Positions 61,233-64,000 of a stretch of 64,000 nt of DNA are shown here, in pieces. Made by a program: the position numbers and the translations under genes. Origin of the DNA: Bacteroidota bacterium (GTDB lineage Bacteria; Bacteroidota; Bacteroidia; Palsa-965); contig JADBYT010000033.1 of the NCBI GenBank assembly GCA_020402865.1, forward strand, positions 40,915 through 104,914. The letters run 5' to 3'. The stretch's first letter is position 1; every line of letters starts with the position of its first letter. The notes under the pieces were generated by a model. The model searched no databases and was not told the DNA's origin. It worked only from the letters and a program-made list of their open reading frames with translations.

Positions 61233-62384
61233 CTAGGGACTTACCAGATTCAAGCTGATATTAAAATAAAGCGGATTGGTCAATTGGTTCACCATCACGT
61301 AAGGAGCGTCGCTTACAAGGCCAAAGCCACGGTAAATTTCAGCGCCGTCTGTTAAACGATCCACATCATAACGATAGTTGATGCGATAGCCGGCTTGCAC
61401 CGACATCCAAACGAAACCTTTCAGGGAAAATTCATACACCAAACGTAAACGAATTTCACCGCGACGAATTTCCAGATCTTCACGTCGCATATCGAAATTC
61501 GCTGACGGGTCATTATTGCGATACAAACGATAACTCTGTCCTTCCAGTTCGTAGCCTGCAAACACCATATTACGACTGTTGATGGTTCTGCGCACATGTG
61601 CACGGGCCGGGAATAAAATTTCAGTGCCCCATTTGTTGGAAGCATCGGTCCAGTTGAATAACACAATCGGGATATAATTCAATTCCCCGACCCGGTACGT
61701 TCTGGATACACCAATCCCCCATTGCTTCCGCTCTGTAGGTCGTTTTCCCCAAATCGCAGCAACAGAATATTTTAAATATCTGGCAGGCATTAATTTCGAT
61801 AACTGAAAATCACCGCTCATATCCGCAGATCCTTGAAACAACAAAAACTGTTTGTCGTTAAGTGGTTTAAATACGGTGGTGTTTATGCCCATGGTGCGCA
61901 AGCCGTTATCGCGCAAGGCCGTCAACATCGGATTGCTTAACGAATTGCCATCTTTAAATTCGTATTGCTGCTCCCAATAGTTCGCGCCCAATTGCCAAAC
62001 CAGACTTGTTTTGGAAACTACCGGTATGTTGCAGGCTAAACGCAAGCCATGCGAATAAGCTACTTCGCCGGTATCGGGATTAAAATTTCCCCAGGGAGCA
62101 AAGGGCGACTGCGACCGCAAAGAGTCTGCGATCATTTGATAACCCATTTGGTAATCGTAACCAACGGAAATTAATTTCGCCGGGCTCAAACCTTCTATTT
62201 TCGGACTGCAGAAACGCTTTGCGCCATCGTCGGCAAATCCAACGTTATCATACTGACCGTAATCTTCATCGTCCGCGGCACCAGCAGTAGTATCAACTTG
62301 TGCATGAAGCGAAGTGCAGGACAATGCCAATAATGCGGCACACCACGTACGCGTGATGAGGACTGAGTAGCGTTTTAACATCAT
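61233..62384 (-). CDS. DUF6268-like outer-membrane barrel protein
   Basis: A 383-residue exported protein: signal peptide (to about residue 28, LHA), an acidic spacer (AADDEDYGQYD), then alternating beta strands typical of an outer-membrane barrel (LISVGYDYQMGYQM, LVWQLGANYWEQQYEF, YSVAAIWGKRP, FVWMSVQAGYRINYRYD), ending YFNISLNLVSP. DUF6268 is my best guess for the family. Its stop codon touches the possible remnant at 61108-61230. It is 2 nt downstream of the next gene, so they are co-transcribed. Confidence 0.72.
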   Translation of the reverse strand: MMLKRYSVLITRTWCAALLALSCTSLHAQVDTTAGAADDEDYGQYDNVGFADDGAKRFCSPKIEGLSPAKLISVGYDYQMGYQMIADSLRSQSPFAPWGNFNPDTGEVAYSHGLRLACNIPVVSKTSLVWQLGANYWEQQYEFKDGNSLSNPMLTALRDNGLRTMGINTTVFKPLNDKQFLLFQGSADMSGDFQLSKLMPARYLKYSVAAIWGKRPTERKQWGIGVSRTYRVGELNYIPIVLFNWTDASNKWGTEILFPARAHVRRTINSRNMVFAGYELEGQSYRLYRNNDPSANFDMRREDLEIRRGEIRLRLVYEFSLKGFVWMSVQAGYRINYRYDVDRLTDGAEIYRGFGLVSDAPYVMVNQLTNPLYFNISLNLVSP

Positions 62385-62386
62385 GA

Positions 62387-62848
62387 CTATTTCTTAACGA
62401 CCAATCGTTTCCAAATGTCGGTACGTCCCAAAGCTGAAACACCGATATAACCGCGAATTTCCAAAGTATTCTCGTCGGTCATTTTAATCGTACAACTGTA
62501 GGTACTGCCGTTCAGCGGATCGTAAATGGTTCCGTCAGCCCATTCGTCTTTGCCTTTGTACACGAAGTCTTTCAGCATACGATAACCTTTCAAAGGCACA
62601 TTACGCAAGCCCGGATCAGGGTTGTTTTTATCTGTTTTGGGCTGTTTGGTTTCCGGATCGGTTGGTTCCTTTAGCCACACTATTTTCCCGTAATACTTCG
62701 TACCGATTTTTTCCACTTTCACACGGGCACGTCCGTTACTGGGTTCCCAAACACCTAAAAGACGATCTCCTTCTTTCGTGTCTTGTACAAATCCCGAAAA
62801 CAATCCTCCGAAGAGAATAAGGACCATGACTACAATAAACTTTTTCAT
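62387..62848 (-). CDS. DUF2147 family exported protein
   Basis: A 153-residue protein with signal peptide (MKKFIVVMVLILFGGLFSG) and a DUF2147 domain: LLGVWEPSNGRARVKVEKIGTKYYGKIVWL, then LKDFVYKGKDEWADGTIYDPLNGSTYSCTIKM and LEIRGYIGVSALGRTDIWKRL. All are diagnostic. Function unknown. Upstream gene of a two-gene unit with the barrel protein. Confidence 0.9.
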   Translation of the reverse strand: MKKFIVVMVLILFGGLFSGFVQDTKEGDRLLGVWEPSNGRARVKVEKIGTKYYGKIVWLKEPTDPETKQPKTDKNNPDPGLRNVPLKGYRMLKDFVYKGKDEWADGTIYDPLNGSTYSCTIKMTDENTLEIRGYIGVSALGRTDIWKRLVVKK

Positions 62849-62910
62849 TCTTGTTGGATTTTAGTTTGACGAATAAGATCCGTTATACAAATTGTATTCC
62901 CAAATTTCGT

Positions 62911-63426
62911 TTAGTGGTAAGTAAGTTCAAATTCGAACGTACCCTTAAAGGTGATGTCACCCTCCATATCCGCTGCCAGACCTGCGTCCACCACGATGTA
63001 GAATTGTTTTTCCTTAAAATAATCATCGGCATTTGCCTCCAAAGAAGGGATTAAAGTTACCTTCGTTGACCCCGGCGCAATGGGATTGAGCACTGCCAAT
63101 TCCACCATTTTAAGTTCTGGATTATCACCTGCCAGACTTACTACAAAAGAATTGATACCATTAAAATTTGCAGAGTCTGCAGCTGTAATTTGAGCAGATT
63201 TGAGCACGGCACCGGTAATTTCTGAACCGTCAGCGTATTTGTCGCCAAGAATAGACTTTAAATCAACTGCGTACGTGTATTGCGCAGGATTTGAACCTTC
63301 AAACAAAGGTCCGCTCAGCGTAAATTCAACGTTCTCAATTTTGTATGTTGTTTTTTCACCACCACCACCGCAGCCAGCGAATACAGCAGCAAAAAGCAAG
63401 ATTAAGGTGTAACCGATTTTTTTCAT
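62911..63426 (-). CDS. Hypothetical lipoprotein
   Basis: A 171-residue lipoprotein (lipobox VFAGC, Cys19, followed by a GGGG spacer). The start at 63426 is chosen over an in-frame ATG at 63459, which lacks a signal. The mature part is beta-rich, with an EFTLSGPLFEG-like opening and FKGTFEFELTYH at the end. Family not recognised. Third gene of the block between the two remnant segments. Confidence 0.65.
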   Translation of the reverse strand: MKKIGYTLILLFAAVFAGCGGGGEKTTYKIENVEFTLSGPLFEGSNPAQYTYAVDLKSILGDKYADGSEITGAVLKSAQITAADSANFNGINSFVVSLAGDNPELKMVELAVLNPIAPGSTKVTLIPSLEANADDYFKEKQFYIVVDAGLAADMEGDITFKGTFEFELTYH

Positions 63427-63528
63427 GCTGCAATATATTAAAATCCCGGACATGATCATGCTACACTCAATATAGCTTTAATGCGCTTTTGAGGATATTT
63501 TTCCAACTGCATCGGGCCGGGAAATTGT

Positions 63529-63798
63529 TTAATGTACTAAGTACGTTTTACAAGTATGTACCGAAGGTGGAAGGTGAACGCAAGGAGAAAACGGCCCGGC
63601 AAACGCTAAAAGCACCGTGGGAGTAGCCTCCAACAGCTTACCCAACTTCCGATCGGACACCGTCACCGGCACATTACCCAAGTGATTATACAGCTTCAAG
63701 CCAAGCTTTCGTTTGGGCGTAAGTGTATTCACGGCCGCCATCATGGCCTGCTTAGCAGGTGCAGCTGGATCAAGTTCTCCATTTACTTGCCCCCGCCC
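63529..63798 (-). pseudogene. Possible decayed coding region
   Basis: An open frame on the minus strand from a stop near 63805 to 63529 reads GELDPAAPAKQAMMAAVNTL and PKRKLGLKLYNHLGNVPVTV before a low-complexity end. The first part looks protein-like, but upstream the frame is broken by stops while neighbouring frames continue protein-like readings (for example QAEKSALISHGAG), suggesting frameshift decay. No family recognised. Confidence 0.3.
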
Positions 63799-63927
63799 CG
63801 TGCGAAATCAGAGCTGATTTTTCTGCCTGTTACATTCCGAACAACCTTTATTCAGAGCTTGTTAGGATTTTTTCTTACTAATGATTTTGCGTCTTTTTTG
63901 ACCGCTCTTCGTTGCTTTTTTCGCCAA

Positions 63928-63947
63928 TCCCGACAATACTGTCGGGA
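63928..63947. repeat. Palindrome at the right end of the window
   Basis: TCCCGACA-ATAC-TGTCGGGA, a perfect 8-bp hairpin. It stands just before the second copy of the AACGAAGAGCGG motif (minus strand, 63902-63913). Confidence 0.6.
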
Positions 63948-64000
63948 CAGGTATTGACTCAAAAAGCGCCTCAATCGGCCAAAAAATCCTGTAAAATCAA

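Noticed and set aside
63682..63957. Plus-strand frame of 91 codons near the right edge
   Set aside because: It runs antisense to minus-strand readings that look more protein-like, has no start in good context and consists largely of low-complexity F/L/R residues.

Overview
The window is chromosomal DNA from a member of the Bacteroidota. The evidence is direct. Many genes are preceded by the Bacteroidota-type -7 promoter element TAnnTTTG. There are three TonB-dependent or outer-membrane barrel receptors with carboxypeptidase-regulatory-like N-termini. A type IX secretion plug protein is present, together with cargo proteins carrying type A and type B sorting domains. Several families are almost confined to the phylum (DUF3822, DUF4249, DUF5723, GIN domain, YwqK-like repeats). 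The order within the phylum cannot be fixed from this window. Coding is dense and of roughly even base composition, with small intergenic gaps and many clear rho-independent terminators. No phage, transposase gene or CRISPR array was found.

Layout. 1-8 kb: a partial sterol-desaturase-like hydroxylase, a TonB receptor with a tandem inverted-repeat operator candidate, a RecD-like helicase, a PiuC-type dioxygenase, a pair of REP-like palindromes, DUF3822-rsmD and a ParE-type toxin-antitoxin pair. 8-14.4 kb: coaD, a thioredoxin-fold protein without its cysteines, then the phenylacetyl-CoA epoxidase locus (paaE divergent from paaABCD). 14.4-16.3 kb: a small membrane protein under a large palindrome, two tandem paralogous HTH proteins and an AT-rich orphan reading frame. 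16.3-21.4 kb: pyrE-SRPBCC-pruA divergent from a Nudix hydrolase and paaN. 21.4-28.3 kb: YwqK-repeat protein, small secreted domain, branched-chain 2-oxoacid dehydrogenase E1 fusion, TlpA-like thioredoxin, a Prc/CtpA-type protease and an alpha/beta hydrolase. 28.3-36.5 kb: truncated haemoglobin, putative secreted zincin, DUF5723, arsM, desaturase, a CDGSH protein and mazG. 36.5-47.1 kb: PagL-like deacylase, GIN protein, T9SS plug, apaG, outer-membrane receptor, STAS-like protein, tig-clpP-clpX. 47.2-60.7 kb: T9SS cargo, SpoIIE phosphatase, Cys-rich peptide, porin, folA, TPR/barrel protein, YwqK protein, trxB, T9SS cargo, DUF4249/TonB pair. 60.9-64 kb: tRNA-Pro(GGG) followed by three envelope genes flanked by two similar segments in opposite orientation, possibly a small island.

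Functional themes. Aerobic aromatic catabolism is represented by paaABCDE and paaN, but the beta-oxidation-like paa genes are not here. Protein quality control is represented by trigger factor, ClpP, ClpX and the tail-specific protease. Envelope traffic is represented by TonB receptors, type IX secretion and lipoproteins. Iron and redox handling is represented by the PiuC-like enzyme, CDGSH protein, TrxB and TlpA-like proteins. No clearly unprecedented multi-gene system is visible. The most unusual signals are regulatory palindromes, -7 boxes placed 6-7 nt before start codons, a DNA-binding protein with a histone-H1-like tail, and the possible island beside tRNA-Pro.
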